DNA from: a virus
DNA length: 60,666 bases
Strand: one strand, 5' to 3'
Virus record (IMG/VR): IMGVR_UViG_3300020453_000488
Coordinates: 1-60,666 of that record
A model generated the notes under the pieces. It ran no database searches, was not told where the DNA came from, and saw nothing but the letters and a program-made list of their open reading frames with translations. This document shows, piece after piece, positions 1 to 8,955 of the stretch. A program made the position numbers and the translations under genes. Position 1 is the first letter of the stretch. Each line of letters opens with the position of its first letter.

Positions 1-422
1 TCGTCTTCAGGACATTCTGATTTTTCACATTCATCTATTTGTTTTTGCAATAGAGTGATTGCTGCTTCAAGTGCCTCAATTTTATCTGCAAGTATAAGTA
101 CTGAAGCTTGACCGGCATAAATATCATTTTCAATATTTGACATGACATTAACATTCCCAGGTATTGGTTGTAAAGTACAATATGTATCTTCTAGTCCTTC
201 ACATATTAAACCAATATCTATTCCTAATTGCCAGGCTTGACCTGCACGTACACCTTTTGCATAAGCGTCACCAGCATTTGCTGCAACAACTAAAGACCAT
301 TTACCAGCTTTTGTTTCATTAGTAAATTGAATTCTGCTTAGAGCTGCTCCAGCTCCTCTTTTTATTTTTCCTCGTCCCCCATTCTTAATAGGGAATTTTG
401 GTAGTGTTTTACATGTTGCCAT
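1..422 (-). CDS. virion-associated protein downstream of the capsid gene (3' end cut off)
   Basis: A reading frame open from the ATG at 422 leftwards off the window edge, giving at least 140 residues beginning MATCKTLPKFPIKNGG. The N-terminus is basic and Gly-rich; the centre (residues about 45-75) is Ala/Gly-rich, and the visible C-terminal part (ALEAAITLLQKQIDECEKSE) looks like an amphipathic helix with Cys residues. It follows the major capsid gene on the same strand after a hairpin, so a head decoration, fibre or neck role is plausible, but I recognise no family. The stop codon lies outside the window. Confidence 0.75.
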   Translation of the reverse strand, partial: MATCKTLPKFPIKNGGRGKIKRGAGAALSRIQFTNETKAGKWSLVVAANAGDAYAKGVRAGQAWQLGIDIGLICEGLEDTYCTLQPIPGNVNVMSNIENDIYAGQASVLILADKIEALEAAITLLQKQIDECEKSECPED

Positions 423-450
423 TTTTTCTATGTTTTAAAAGTTAAAAAAT

Positions 451-472
451 GGGAGGAGACTAATCCCCTCCC
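451..472 (-). terminator. intrinsic terminator/attenuator after the capsid gene
   Basis: GGGAGG (451-456) pairs with CCTCCC (467-472). Read leftwards the stem is followed by a run of six T (444-449). It lies between the capsid stop and the next leftward gene and probably sets the relative amount of capsid versus downstream transcript. Confidence 0.7.
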
Positions 473-482
473 TTTTAATTAT

Positions 483-2099
483 TTAGAATGATCCTCCAGT
501 AACTGGATTTCTCATTACAATTTTTAAAACTTTAGTTGGATCTTTCACCCATACAGCTGGCATGGTTTGAGTCATATATACTCTATAACCATTAAACTGT
601 CCAGTTGATGCAAAACCTTGAGTTCTTCCCATATAGTCCATAGTACCATTTTGGTAGAACCACTTCAATTGATTATCCCAAGAAAGTTTCAACAAGAAGA
701 TGTTGTCATTTCCTTCATCAGTAACGTCAAAGATAATAAAGCTATAAGAGCTTAATGGTCTTCCGTCAATTAGAGGATTCTCAATATCATTAGTGTGTAG
801 GTTATCAAATGCTGGGTTAAGTACAAACTTAACGTTAGCAAGGAAAGGAATAGTAAAGCTTGTATAAGCAAAACCATAATCTAAATCCATTCCTGATCCA
901 CTAACTGCACCTATATCAGAAGCATTCTGAACTAATCCAGAACCAAATACTTCATTAGCAATAGCTGCATTGATCATTTGCATACCACCAATACCTGTTT
1001 GTACAACAAGTTTTCTTTGTGGGTCTGGCCCTTTGAATTCAACTTTACCTTGGTAGAAGTTGTAAAGTTCAGTTTTGAACATATCCAAAGAGAAAGAAGA
1101 TTTGTTGTATACTCTTTTAAATGAGTTATCCAACTGCTTCCAAAGACCAACAGACATTCTGATATCATCTGGACCATCTTGCTTAACTCTACCACCGTGA
1201 CCCCACATAAGGTAAGTCTCAATGTCATTAGCAATCTTAGAAAGATGAGCTGCTTCTAGGTTAGTAACAAAAGTTCTAGAAAGTTTACCGCTTTCAAAAG
1301 CTTCTCTAGCACCTGCTTTACCCATATTACCAACTAATTCTTCAATAGAAGAAACAGATGGATTAGCATCTTGATCAAAATTTCTCCAGATTTCTGTAAC
1401 TGGAACAGTACCATCAGCATTCAATCCACCTTTAAGCATTAAATCTGCTCTAGAAGAAATTGAATAATGTACATGTGCTTCAGCTCCACCTACAAAGTTG
1501 TAGAATTCACGGAAACCAGATCCTGTTTCAATGTCAGAAAATCTTTCACCATACTCACCTCTTGCAGAACCTTTTCTAAAGTACTTAGTTCCTGCAGCTA
1601 AATAAGCATCATCAAGAAATGCTGTATTATCATTATTTACAAGTTGAACAGTGTAAATGAACCCGTCACCAGCTGGTAAAATATCATCAGCAGTAATATA
1701 AAGTTCAGCACCATTATACTTATCATAAGTGATAATGTCACCATGACCAAACGTTCTTTTGTTTAGTTTAATTTTAAAGGTAGTTCCATCTATACCTTTT
1801 TTGTCATTACCTTGATCTACATCTACAGTGATGTAAGGTAAATCTTGTGCGATTGGAGTTTGCCATTTATACTCACCTCTTGCATTATCCACCATGATTG
1901 TATTCTTTCCACCAAAAGAAGCCATTTGATACAAAGGCATTTCTACCTTTTGTGTCATAGCCCACAAATCAACAGGACCCATATCCATAGGTTCTGAAGA
2001 TCCTAACATTGCAGTTAGGTGATAAGAATCAACATGAGAACTAGCATTATACTGAGTATCTCTTAGGAAAATTCCGTTGTTTAACATTGGAGTTGCCAT
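483..2099 (-). CDS. major capsid protein
   Basis: A 538-residue protein that I call the major head subunit from its place beside scaffold, portal and terminase genes and from its overall composition. The N-terminus (MATPMLNNGIFLRDTQYNAS) is followed by a mixed alpha/beta sequence with no membrane segment; length suits an HK97-fold capsid of a large podovirus. Upstream there is no Shine-Dalgarno, only an AT-rich leader. Codons such as GCA/GCT and AGA are used heavily and base composition is less AT-rich than in neighbours, as expected for the most expressed late gene. A hairpin terminator follows it. Fold assignment is by context and not by a motif, so a structure prediction would be the deciding evidence. 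Confidence 0.85.
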   Translation of the reverse strand: MATPMLNNGIFLRDTQYNASSHVDSYHLTAMLGSSEPMDMGPVDLWAMTQKVEMPLYQMASFGGKNTIMVDNARGEYKWQTPIAQDLPYITVDVDQGNDKKGIDGTTFKIKLNKRTFGHGDIITYDKYNGAELYITADDILPAGDGFIYTVQLVNNDNTAFLDDAYLAAGTKYFRKGSARGEYGERFSDIETGSGFREFYNFVGGAEAHVHYSISSRADLMLKGGLNADGTVPVTEIWRNFDQDANPSVSSIEELVGNMGKAGAREAFESGKLSRTFVTNLEAAHLSKIANDIETYLMWGHGGRVKQDGPDDIRMSVGLWKQLDNSFKRVYNKSSFSLDMFKTELYNFYQGKVEFKGPDPQRKLVVQTGIGGMQMINAAIANEVFGSGLVQNASDIGAVSGSGMDLDYGFAYTSFTIPFLANVKFVLNPAFDNLHTNDIENPLIDGRPLSSYSFIIFDVTDEGNDNIFLLKLSWDNQLKWFYQNGTMDYMGRTQGFASTGQFNGYRVYMTQTMPAVWVKDPTKVLKIVMRNPVTGGSF

Positions 2100-2158
2100 A
2101 ATTGATTGTTTTTTGTTTTTGTTATTAATTATTAATTGTTACTATATATATTGATTGA

Positions 2159-3472
2159 TTAAATCCTTTTAAAAATGTTATTAGATCTTGGTATAGTTCT
2201 TTTAGTAGACTTTTTAGCTACTGCTTTTTCTCTCCTATCCGTTCCTAAAGAATTTCCACCACTGCCCGCTTGTTCAGTTTTCAATTTTCTTACTGTTTTT
2301 TCAACAGATTTTTGAGCACCTTTTTCCATTATTTTTGCTTTATATCCAGTTGGATCAGCAAGCAACCATAATGCTTCAGTTACTAACGTATAGTTAGGCT
2401 CAACAAATTGATACTTTTCAAGCAAATGCCCTAATAAGTTTGTGTTCTTTCCACTTACAGATGGATAATTAGGTGCAACTAAACCATTATATAATAATGA
2501 TTGAGTTTTTTTATCTACTTTCATATCCCCTAATGTTCCTTCTTTAAGTGTATTGTATACATTTGACATGTATTGTTTTGATGCTTGTTCTTGTTGTTTC
2601 TTCTTTAAATCCTGTTCTTGAATTTTTTTAGCAACAACCGCCTCTTGCATCTTATCAAGTTTGGGCTTAAACTTAGAAGCTTGTTGTTCAAGCTTACCAA
2701 GATCTTTCCATATCTCAATTTCTTCTTGAATTTCTTCAGATGAACCATAACCAGTGGCACCTAAATACTCTCTTATAATATATTCTTGATCTTTTTCTTT
2801 TTTAACATCTAAAGATCTATGCTCTTCTACTTGAGCTAAAGTTCCAAATAAACCTTTTAAATCTGTTCCACCATCTGCAACATAACGTGCAGCTATTTGA
2901 AGTTCTTGTGGTAATGAATTAAAAAATTGTTGAGGAGTTTCACGTCTAACTTGATTAGCTTTTTCATCTAGATTAGCTTGAATTAATTCTTCCCAATCTT
3001 TTGCACTATAATCTTCTAAAGATTTATCATCATCAAATGGTACTATCTTATCATCTTTAATAAGTTTAGTAAATACATCAGCCATTCCTGTTATAGCTTT
3101 TCTACCTCTAGTTTCTTTTTTTTCTGTTACAGGTTCTGTTTCTTCTGTTGCAAAAGTTTCTGCATCCAGTTCATTAATAACAGAATCACCAGCTTTTTCT
3201 GCTTCACTTGTTTCAGCAACTGGTTCAGTAATTGTTTCAGATGTTTCTTCAGTTGTTTCTGTTTTAGTATCAGCAACTGATTCAGTAGTTGGTTCAGTAA
3301 AAGAATCCATATCTACTTTTTCTTTAACTTTAAAGAAGTTTTTCTTAGCTGTATTTTCTGGTGTTGATATTACAGAATCTGCGTTTGCACCTACTTCTGT
3401 AGCAAAGATTTCATCTAAGTTAATATTTTCTTGTGTTACTTTTGTTTCCACAGTTTTTGTTTCATTACTCAT
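2159..3472 (-). CDS. putative capsid scaffold/assembly protein
   Basis: A 437-residue acidic protein directly upstream of the capsid gene. Residues about 1-125 are low-complexity Glu/Thr/Ser/Val-rich repeats (many TETxE and EPVxE units) ending near the basic ETRGRK. The central part (about 225-300) is a predicted coiled coil (EEIQEEIEIWKDLGKLEQQ) and the C-terminus is basic. Acidic disordered region plus coiled coil plus basic tail, and the position between portal and capsid genes, is the usual picture of a scaffolding protein. I see no protease active-site motif. An internal virion protein is the alternative. Confidence 0.65.
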   Translation of the reverse strand: MSNETKTVETKVTQENINLDEIFATEVGANADSVISTPENTAKKNFFKVKEKVDMDSFTEPTTESVADTKTETTEETSETITEPVAETSEAEKAGDSVINELDAETFATEETEPVTEKKETRGRKAITGMADVFTKLIKDDKIVPFDDDKSLEDYSAKDWEELIQANLDEKANQVRRETPQQFFNSLPQELQIAARYVADGGTDLKGLFGTLAQVEEHRSLDVKKEKDQEYIIREYLGATGYGSSEEIQEEIEIWKDLGKLEQQASKFKPKLDKMQEAVVAKKIQEQDLKKKQQEQASKQYMSNVYNTLKEGTLGDMKVDKKTQSLLYNGLVAPNYPSVSGKNTNLLGHLLEKYQFVEPNYTLVTEALWLLADPTGYKAKIMEKGAQKSVEKTVRKLKTEQAGSGGNSLGTDRREKAVAKKSTKRTIPRSNNIFKRI

Positions 3473-3614
3473 AATTGTTGGTTTTAAAATAATTTATAAA
3501 CTATCTCTATATACAATATAACAAACTTTTGTTTTATAAACCTCAAAAATTTTAAAAATTATTATGATTTTTTGTAGTATATAGCTATCATTAAAAATCT
3601 TTATTTATAAAGAT

Positions 3615-6401
3615 CTATTTTTTATCTTTTTTATCTTTTTTGGATTTAGCTTTTTCAGCTTTTTCAGCAGCAATATCATATTTATTTTTGTTTTCTCTAG
3701 CTATTTCTAATTTTGTATCTGCAATTTCACGTTGAGCATTTGTTCTATCTCTTTCTACATCAAGTTTTTGTTTTGCTAAAGAGTTTTTCATAACATTTTC
3801 TTCTCTTTTAAAATTCATTTGCTCCCTATATTGAGATGTTTCTCTAATATCTTTCATTGCATCTTGAAAATCACTTACTTGATTTTGATTTACATCTACT
3901 TGTGCACCATATCCAGCAGCTCTAATTTCTGCAACAGTAATATCTTTTTGTCTTTCTTTTTCATTTTCTTGTTGCTCAAATTCAAGTTTCATTTTTTCTT
4001 CTTGCTGTTTAGCAGCAATCTGATCTTGTTGCATTTTCTCTTGTTGCTGCATTTCTTCTTGTCTTTGTTTCTGCATTCTCATTTCTGAATCTTTAAGAAT
4101 ATCAGATACTTCAGCTATAGAATCTGCTTTTACAATATTACCTAATTCATAAATACTTGCTCCACTTGTATTATTAGTAAGAGCTAATTGTTTTAGTTCA
4201 TCTAAAATAGCTCTATGATTAGTACGTGTTGTACAAAAAATATTAAAATCTCTAAGCAATAAATCAGTACCATTTATTTGGAAATTAACTTTTTCTGCTT
4301 CTGAATTTATATAACTTAATCTAACACTTGGATTTGTACTATAATAATATTGTGCAAGATCTGTTCTCATTTGATGAACTCTTGGCATTAAATGATCTGA
4401 ATGCTGTACAAAATATGATTCTGTTTGTGCATATGATTGATTCATTGCATTAATTACTCCCGTTGCTGTTTCTTGTGCTATTGGTTGTCCCATTCTTTGA
4501 GGATTAACCCCAATAGCATCAAATGCTTGTTGTTTAAAGTAATTAGCTAATTGAATTCTAGACATTAATCTATTTGTTTGTTCTAGATTAAGTGTTTGAT
4601 AATGATTAAAATTTGTTGCATTTTCTGTGTTAGTAATAGATGTATCTAAAGGAAGCATGCTAAAATCTTTCATTGCTGTATAAGCTTTTGCATAATTTGC
4701 TTTACCCCAATCTTCACCCATTGAATGTCTTGGTAATGCATTTTGATCAAACATAATTACAGTTCCTAATTCATCTACAAGAATATCTGCAATTTGATTG
4801 TTAACCATATTAAAGCCTATTTGGTAAGCTTTCATTAAATCAACTAAAGATGTTGATTTTGTATTTCTGTCAGAAAATACTCTTCCTTCTACTGGAAGTT
4901 TACATCCATAAAGTGTAGTATCTCCTTTAAATTGAAATGGTATTCTTCCAGGCTTAGATCTATTAATACCTAAATAAATAGGATTAATATTATCAGACAT
5001 ATTTGATTTCCAAAATGCTGGAAGATTTGGTCCTAATTTTACACCGCCCCATACTTCATTAATCCATATCCATTCTATATGCTCACCTTCTAATAAATTA
5101 TCTTTAGATTTATTTTTAAATAATGATGTATCATAAACTGGTTTTTCAGTTACCTTATAAGATTCATCAATAACATCTTGTATTATTTCTCCATCTGATT
5201 TAATATGCGTTAAATGACCTACTTTACGTTGAGTTTTCCAGTATACTGTTGTTACACGCATTAATTCTCCTTCACCCCAATGCATTAAGTCATCTCCTTC
5301 ATTTAAAATCCAACTTACAATATCTCCGTCATTTCCTGCACCTCCAGGACCATAATTACTTACAAATTGTCTATAATTTAAACTTGGGCTATTTGTATTC
5401 CATTGATGAGATCTAGTAGGATCATAATATGAACCATCATTTTGATATCCATTTAATTGATACATTGCAGATTTTGCAGGATAAATATTTTGTAAAGAAT
5501 GCAATTGTTTTTCATTCATAAGATAGCCATATCTATCTATCACATCAGATACAGTCATTAAATCTATTTTACCAGCAAAATTAGAATTAGATATATATCT
5601 TACGTCTGGTGATTTTTGATAAAAAGTTAAAACAGGATTCCATAATTCTACATCATAATCATCTTCTAACATGCGGAAATGCCAAAATTCACGGTCTGCA
5701 ATTAACATATCACGGAAAGCTCTTTCTTCTAATTCTTTCATTTTAAATCTTTCCTCATCTACATTTAATTGATGGCTAGCCCATTCTTCAACTAAACTTC
5801 TATAGTCTTTAGAAAAGAAATCTTCTATTTCCGGTAATGATTTTAAAGCATCTGGATTAAGTTTTGCTTGAGCTTCTTCTGATGATGGATCCATCCCTTG
5901 CTCTATCATTTGTGCTAAAAGCTTTTGTTCTGCATCAGCCAATAAATTTTCTTCAACCAGTATTCTTTTTTGTTCAAGCATTTCATTGTATGATAAATCA
6001 TCAACTGCTCTAAACTGTACTTTATTAAATCTTTTACAAAACTCTCCTACTAATACATTAATTACATTTGGAATTATTGGGTAAAATTTTAACTCAAGAG
6101 CTGTTTCATCTTCTTTAGTTAAAATATCCATTAAATCTCCATATTCATTAGCTTCTTCAACTATGTAATCACTTTTAGTAATAATGCCTTTTGCAAGTTT
6201 ATAGTTTTTTAATAAACCTCTAGCATTTTCTCTTAAGAATTCTAAACCTTGTAATTCTAACCAATCTAAATTCCAGGCTGCCCAATCATCATCCTTTTTT
6301 TTCTTTGGTAAGAATTGAATAGGTTGAGTTAAGCTAGCTGTAGTTGGTCCATCCTCAGCTTTTGCTCCAGCTTTTAATTGCATTGCATTTAATACCTTCA
6401 T
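3615..6401 (-). CDS. portal protein
   Basis: A 928-residue protein between terminase and scaffold genes, where portal genes sit. Residues about 40-700 are a mixed-fold body typical of large podovirus portals (including the segment QPIAQETATGVINAMNQSY, the long wing/stem region). Residues about 765-928 form a very long charged coiled coil rich in Gln/Glu/Lys (QKQRQEEMQQQEKMQQDQ) ending in a poly-Lys tail KSKKDKKDKK. The coiled-coil extension explains why it is longer than the usual 600-800 residues; it may form the portal barrel that reaches into the head. The assignment is by position and general resemblance. Confidence 0.8.
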   Translation of the reverse strand: MKVLNAMQLKAGAKAEDGPTTASLTQPIQFLPKKKKDDDWAAWNLDWLELQGLEFLRENARGLLKNYKLAKGIITKSDYIVEEANEYGDLMDILTKEDETALELKFYPIIPNVINVLVGEFCKRFNKVQFRAVDDLSYNEMLEQKRILVEENLLADAEQKLLAQMIEQGMDPSSEEAQAKLNPDALKSLPEIEDFFSKDYRSLVEEWASHQLNVDEERFKMKELEERAFRDMLIADREFWHFRMLEDDYDVELWNPVLTFYQKSPDVRYISNSNFAGKIDLMTVSDVIDRYGYLMNEKQLHSLQNIYPAKSAMYQLNGYQNDGSYYDPTRSHQWNTNSPSLNYRQFVSNYGPGGAGNDGDIVSWILNEGDDLMHWGEGELMRVTTVYWKTQRKVGHLTHIKSDGEIIQDVIDESYKVTEKPVYDTSLFKNKSKDNLLEGEHIEWIWINEVWGGVKLGPNLPAFWKSNMSDNINPIYLGINRSKPGRIPFQFKGDTTLYGCKLPVEGRVFSDRNTKSTSLVDLMKAYQIGFNMVNNQIADILVDELGTVIMFDQNALPRHSMGEDWGKANYAKAYTAMKDFSMLPLDTSITNTENATNFNHYQTLNLEQTNRLMSRIQLANYFKQQAFDAIGVNPQRMGQPIAQETATGVINAMNQSYAQTESYFVQHSDHLMPRVHQMRTDLAQYYYSTNPSVRLSYINSEAEKVNFQINGTDLLLRDFNIFCTTRTNHRAILDELKQLALTNNTSGASIYELGNIVKADSIAEVSDILKDSEMRMQKQRQEEMQQQEKMQQDQIAAKQQEEKMKLEFEQQENEKERQKDITVAEIRAAGYGAQVDVNQNQVSDFQDAMKDIRETSQYREQMNFKREENVMKNSLAKQKLDVERDRTNAQREIADTKLEIARENKNKYDIAAEKAEKAKSKKDKKDKK

Positions 6402-6497
6402 TTTATATGATAAATTTAGTTGGTGTTGTTATAATACTATCTACTATAATATACGTAATATGAGTGTAATTATGTGTACAAGATATGTAATAATCCA

Positions 6498-8687
6498 TTA
6501 TTTAAAATTTTTAAACCCAGATCTTACCTTTTTACTGTAAGATCCTTTATTCTTTTTACGTCCTAAATTACTAAACGGACTATACTTTAATTTATACAAA
6601 TTTTCTGAATTATGCAAGGAATTAGCCTTATCAATTTCTTTACGTTTAACATACCCTCTATTAGATTGCTGTACTTTTGCAAAAGCAACTAATGCAGAAA
6701 AAGTTACTAACCTATCTACGTTTAAACCTGGATAGTATGCCATCATTTCTTTAATTAGCATTGCATCCGGAATTCTTTCAACTCCAAAAGTTTGTCTTAT
6801 TACATTTCCATTTTCATCAGTTTCTTCATCAATAACCTCTCTTAAATATTCAATTGCATATGATATTAAATGAGATTTAAAAAGAGTTCCTGTGTTTTTC
6901 CAGCCATATTCTTGATATACTGATTTATTTGATCCAAGATCTTTTAAAAATAGTATTTGGTTTTTAGGAACTAAATATTTTTGTTTTTTTCTAGAAATCA
7001 TATATTGTATAAAAAGAGAAATATTATTTTCTACTATAGTCCATGCATTATACCATTCAATTATTAATTCTAATCTTTCATGAGTTTTATTAATATCATC
7101 AAATCTCCCACACCATGAAGCAACTATTTTGTCTTTCTCTATAAATGTTTCTAATCCATCAGGCGTTTCTCTTGTAATTTCTATAGGATTTTTATAAATA
7201 AATATTGAACACAAAGAATCTGATGTAGTTGTTTTACCTTCAGAGACGGGGTCAATAGATCCATAATAAGTACCAAAACCAGGATTTTTAATTGGTCTTT
7301 CCCAAACAACTAAACAACCACTTTTATCTTGCATTTTTTTATCTACTGGAAATTGTGATATTGGTAATCTATTACTCTTTTTAGCTATAACTCCTGTTTC
7401 ATCTCTATCTAATTCAAGAAGTTCATATCCATATTCTTTATCTTCAATTCTTTTTAATTGTTTAGATGTAATACCTTGTGGAAATACAGATTCTTTTCTA
7501 TATGCAAATCCTTCTGCAATGTTAGTTGGTTTCTGAGATATTCTTAATTGATATTGTTCTGGATTAAGTTTTGTTTTCCATTCTTCTCTTTCAATCATGA
7601 TTGCTTCTAAAGCTTCTTTTACTTTAGAATTACCATAATCATCTATATACGGTGGCATAGACCATTGTTCTGGAATAAATAAACCAGATAATCCAATAGT
7701 TCCATTTTTATCTAAAAGATTAGTTTCAACGGCATATATATCATTATTAACCGGCTTTAATATCATTTCTTTTAAAGGATTGCATTGATCTAAATCACCC
7801 ACAGATCCAGCAGCTATAAACATACCTGTAGTCATCATACCTGAAGACATTGCAGGACGTAAATACTCATATGTATCCATCATCTTAGGTGCTATACCAG
7901 CTTCTTCATGAAAGAAATAAGTTGTTGGTCCACCTACACCGGTTGTTGCATTTTTTTCAAATGATGCTCCTTGTATTTTAGACTTTAAACCCTTACTTGT
8001 TTTTCTATTGCCAACTCTAACTTCTATTTGTTGTTGCCAAAGTAAAACCTTTTCTGGGTTGCTTGGTCTATACCAAGCCGTATGCTCATTAAGGAAGTCT
8101 TTATACTCTTCCAGGAATTTCCAAGAGCCTTTGTCATTTATATAATCTTTAAGACTTGCTCCAATTTTACAAACACTACCTTCTTCAAACCAGTAAGTAT
8201 TTATAATTTTACCCATATGAAAATAAGAAGATGCTATTTGACGTTTTTTAAATATAGCAGAATGCTTATTATGTAATTCAGCAAGCAATTCATACAACGC
8301 CATATGATATTGAGCATCTCTAACTTTAGCAAATCCATAAGCTTTTTCTTCTTTATCATAAATAGGAAGAAAGTTTAACCACATATAATAATCTCTAGTT
8401 AAATACCATGATTTACCTTCACTATTATATATTACACCTTTTCTGCATTTATCTTTTTCAATATTCCAATACTTAATAAAATCCTTAGATCTAAATGGTG
8501 CATTACAATAAAACCCTTGTTTATTAAATGTTCTAGCTTCTTGATTAAATATAAAACTTGTTTTATCAAAATCATATTTACCAGGTTCTTTAAATATTGA
8601 TAATAAATAATTTATAAATTCTTCCTCATCAAAAAAATCTGTAGTAGTCCAATTACCATTTTCATATGTAGGTACTTGTTTATACAT
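6498..8687 (-). CDS. terL: terminase large subunit (packaging ATPase-nuclease)
   Basis: A 729-residue DNA-packaging motor. The ATPase half has the adenine/Walker A-like region FKKRQIASSYFHMGK (about 146-160) and a Walker B-like strand TYFFHEEAG (about 256-264) in which the usual Asp-Glu pair reads His-Glu-Glu. The nuclease half has the first metal Asp in YYGSIDPVSEG, a second acidic site in WTIVENN and a third in RIPDAMLIKEM. The C-terminus is a basic tail (GRKKNKGSYSKK). The protein moves DNA through the portal and cuts concatemers. No small terminase gene is obvious beside it. The gene overlaps the GroES-like gene by 8 bases, which suggests translational coupling. Confidence 0.92.
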   Translation of the reverse strand: MYKQVPTYENGNWTTTDFFDEEEFINYLLSIFKEPGKYDFDKTSFIFNQEARTFNKQGFYCNAPFRSKDFIKYWNIEKDKCRKGVIYNSEGKSWYLTRDYYMWLNFLPIYDKEEKAYGFAKVRDAQYHMALYELLAELHNKHSAIFKKRQIASSYFHMGKIINTYWFEEGSVCKIGASLKDYINDKGSWKFLEEYKDFLNEHTAWYRPSNPEKVLLWQQQIEVRVGNRKTSKGLKSKIQGASFEKNATTGVGGPTTYFFHEEAGIAPKMMDTYEYLRPAMSSGMMTTGMFIAAGSVGDLDQCNPLKEMILKPVNNDIYAVETNLLDKNGTIGLSGLFIPEQWSMPPYIDDYGNSKVKEALEAIMIEREEWKTKLNPEQYQLRISQKPTNIAEGFAYRKESVFPQGITSKQLKRIEDKEYGYELLELDRDETGVIAKKSNRLPISQFPVDKKMQDKSGCLVVWERPIKNPGFGTYYGSIDPVSEGKTTTSDSLCSIFIYKNPIEITRETPDGLETFIEKDKIVASWCGRFDDINKTHERLELIIEWYNAWTIVENNISLFIQYMISRKKQKYLVPKNQILFLKDLGSNKSVYQEYGWKNTGTLFKSHLISYAIEYLREVIDEETDENGNVIRQTFGVERIPDAMLIKEMMAYYPGLNVDRLVTFSALVAFAKVQQSNRGYVKRKEIDKANSLHNSENLYKLKYSPFSNLGRKKNKGSYSKKVRSGFKNFK

Positions 8688-8955
8688 TCACAATAATAGC
8701 TAAAATGTCTTGGATGTTTATTAGCAAATGCTCTTCACCTTCATGAGTCATTACTACAGGAACTGCATGATCAGCAAATTGAATATGATCTCCCTGCTTC
8801 ATTGTATTTACTAAATCTCCTACTGCAACAATAGTTCCTTTATTTTCTTTTTCTCTTGTACCAGCAATTAAAATTTTTGTATTTCCATAATATTCTGGAA
8901 CTTCATCTTGCTTTATTAATACTTTGTTTCCTACGGGAATGATTTTTGTATTCAT
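8680..8955 (-). CDS. GroES-like co-chaperonin
   Basis: A 91-residue protein with the Cpn10 pattern. It starts IIPVGNKVLIKQDE (compare the family's PLxDRVLVKxxE). A mobile-loop-like stretch TKILIAGTREKENKG follows, with a hydrophobic tripeptide before it joins the beta-strand TIVAVGDLV. MKQGDHIQFADHA comes next, and the C-terminal strand is DILAIIV. In known phages such proteins (T4 gp31, RB49 CocO) replace host GroES so that GroEL can fold the capsid protein. It is placed beside terminase and portal genes, overlapping both neighbours by a few bases, which fits a head-assembly role. The start at 8955 leaves a four-base overlap with the gene before it. Confidence 0.8.
   Translation of the reverse strand: MNTKIIPVGNKVLIKQDEVPEYYGNTKILIAGTREKENKGTIVAVGDLVNTMKQGDHIQFADHAVPVVMTHEGEEHLLINIQDILAIIVNV

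Noticed and set aside
3819-4088. Phe/Leu-rich frame on the plus strand within the portal gene
   Set aside because: It is the complement of the portal's Gln/Glu/Lys-rich coiled coil and looks like a low-complexity shadow.
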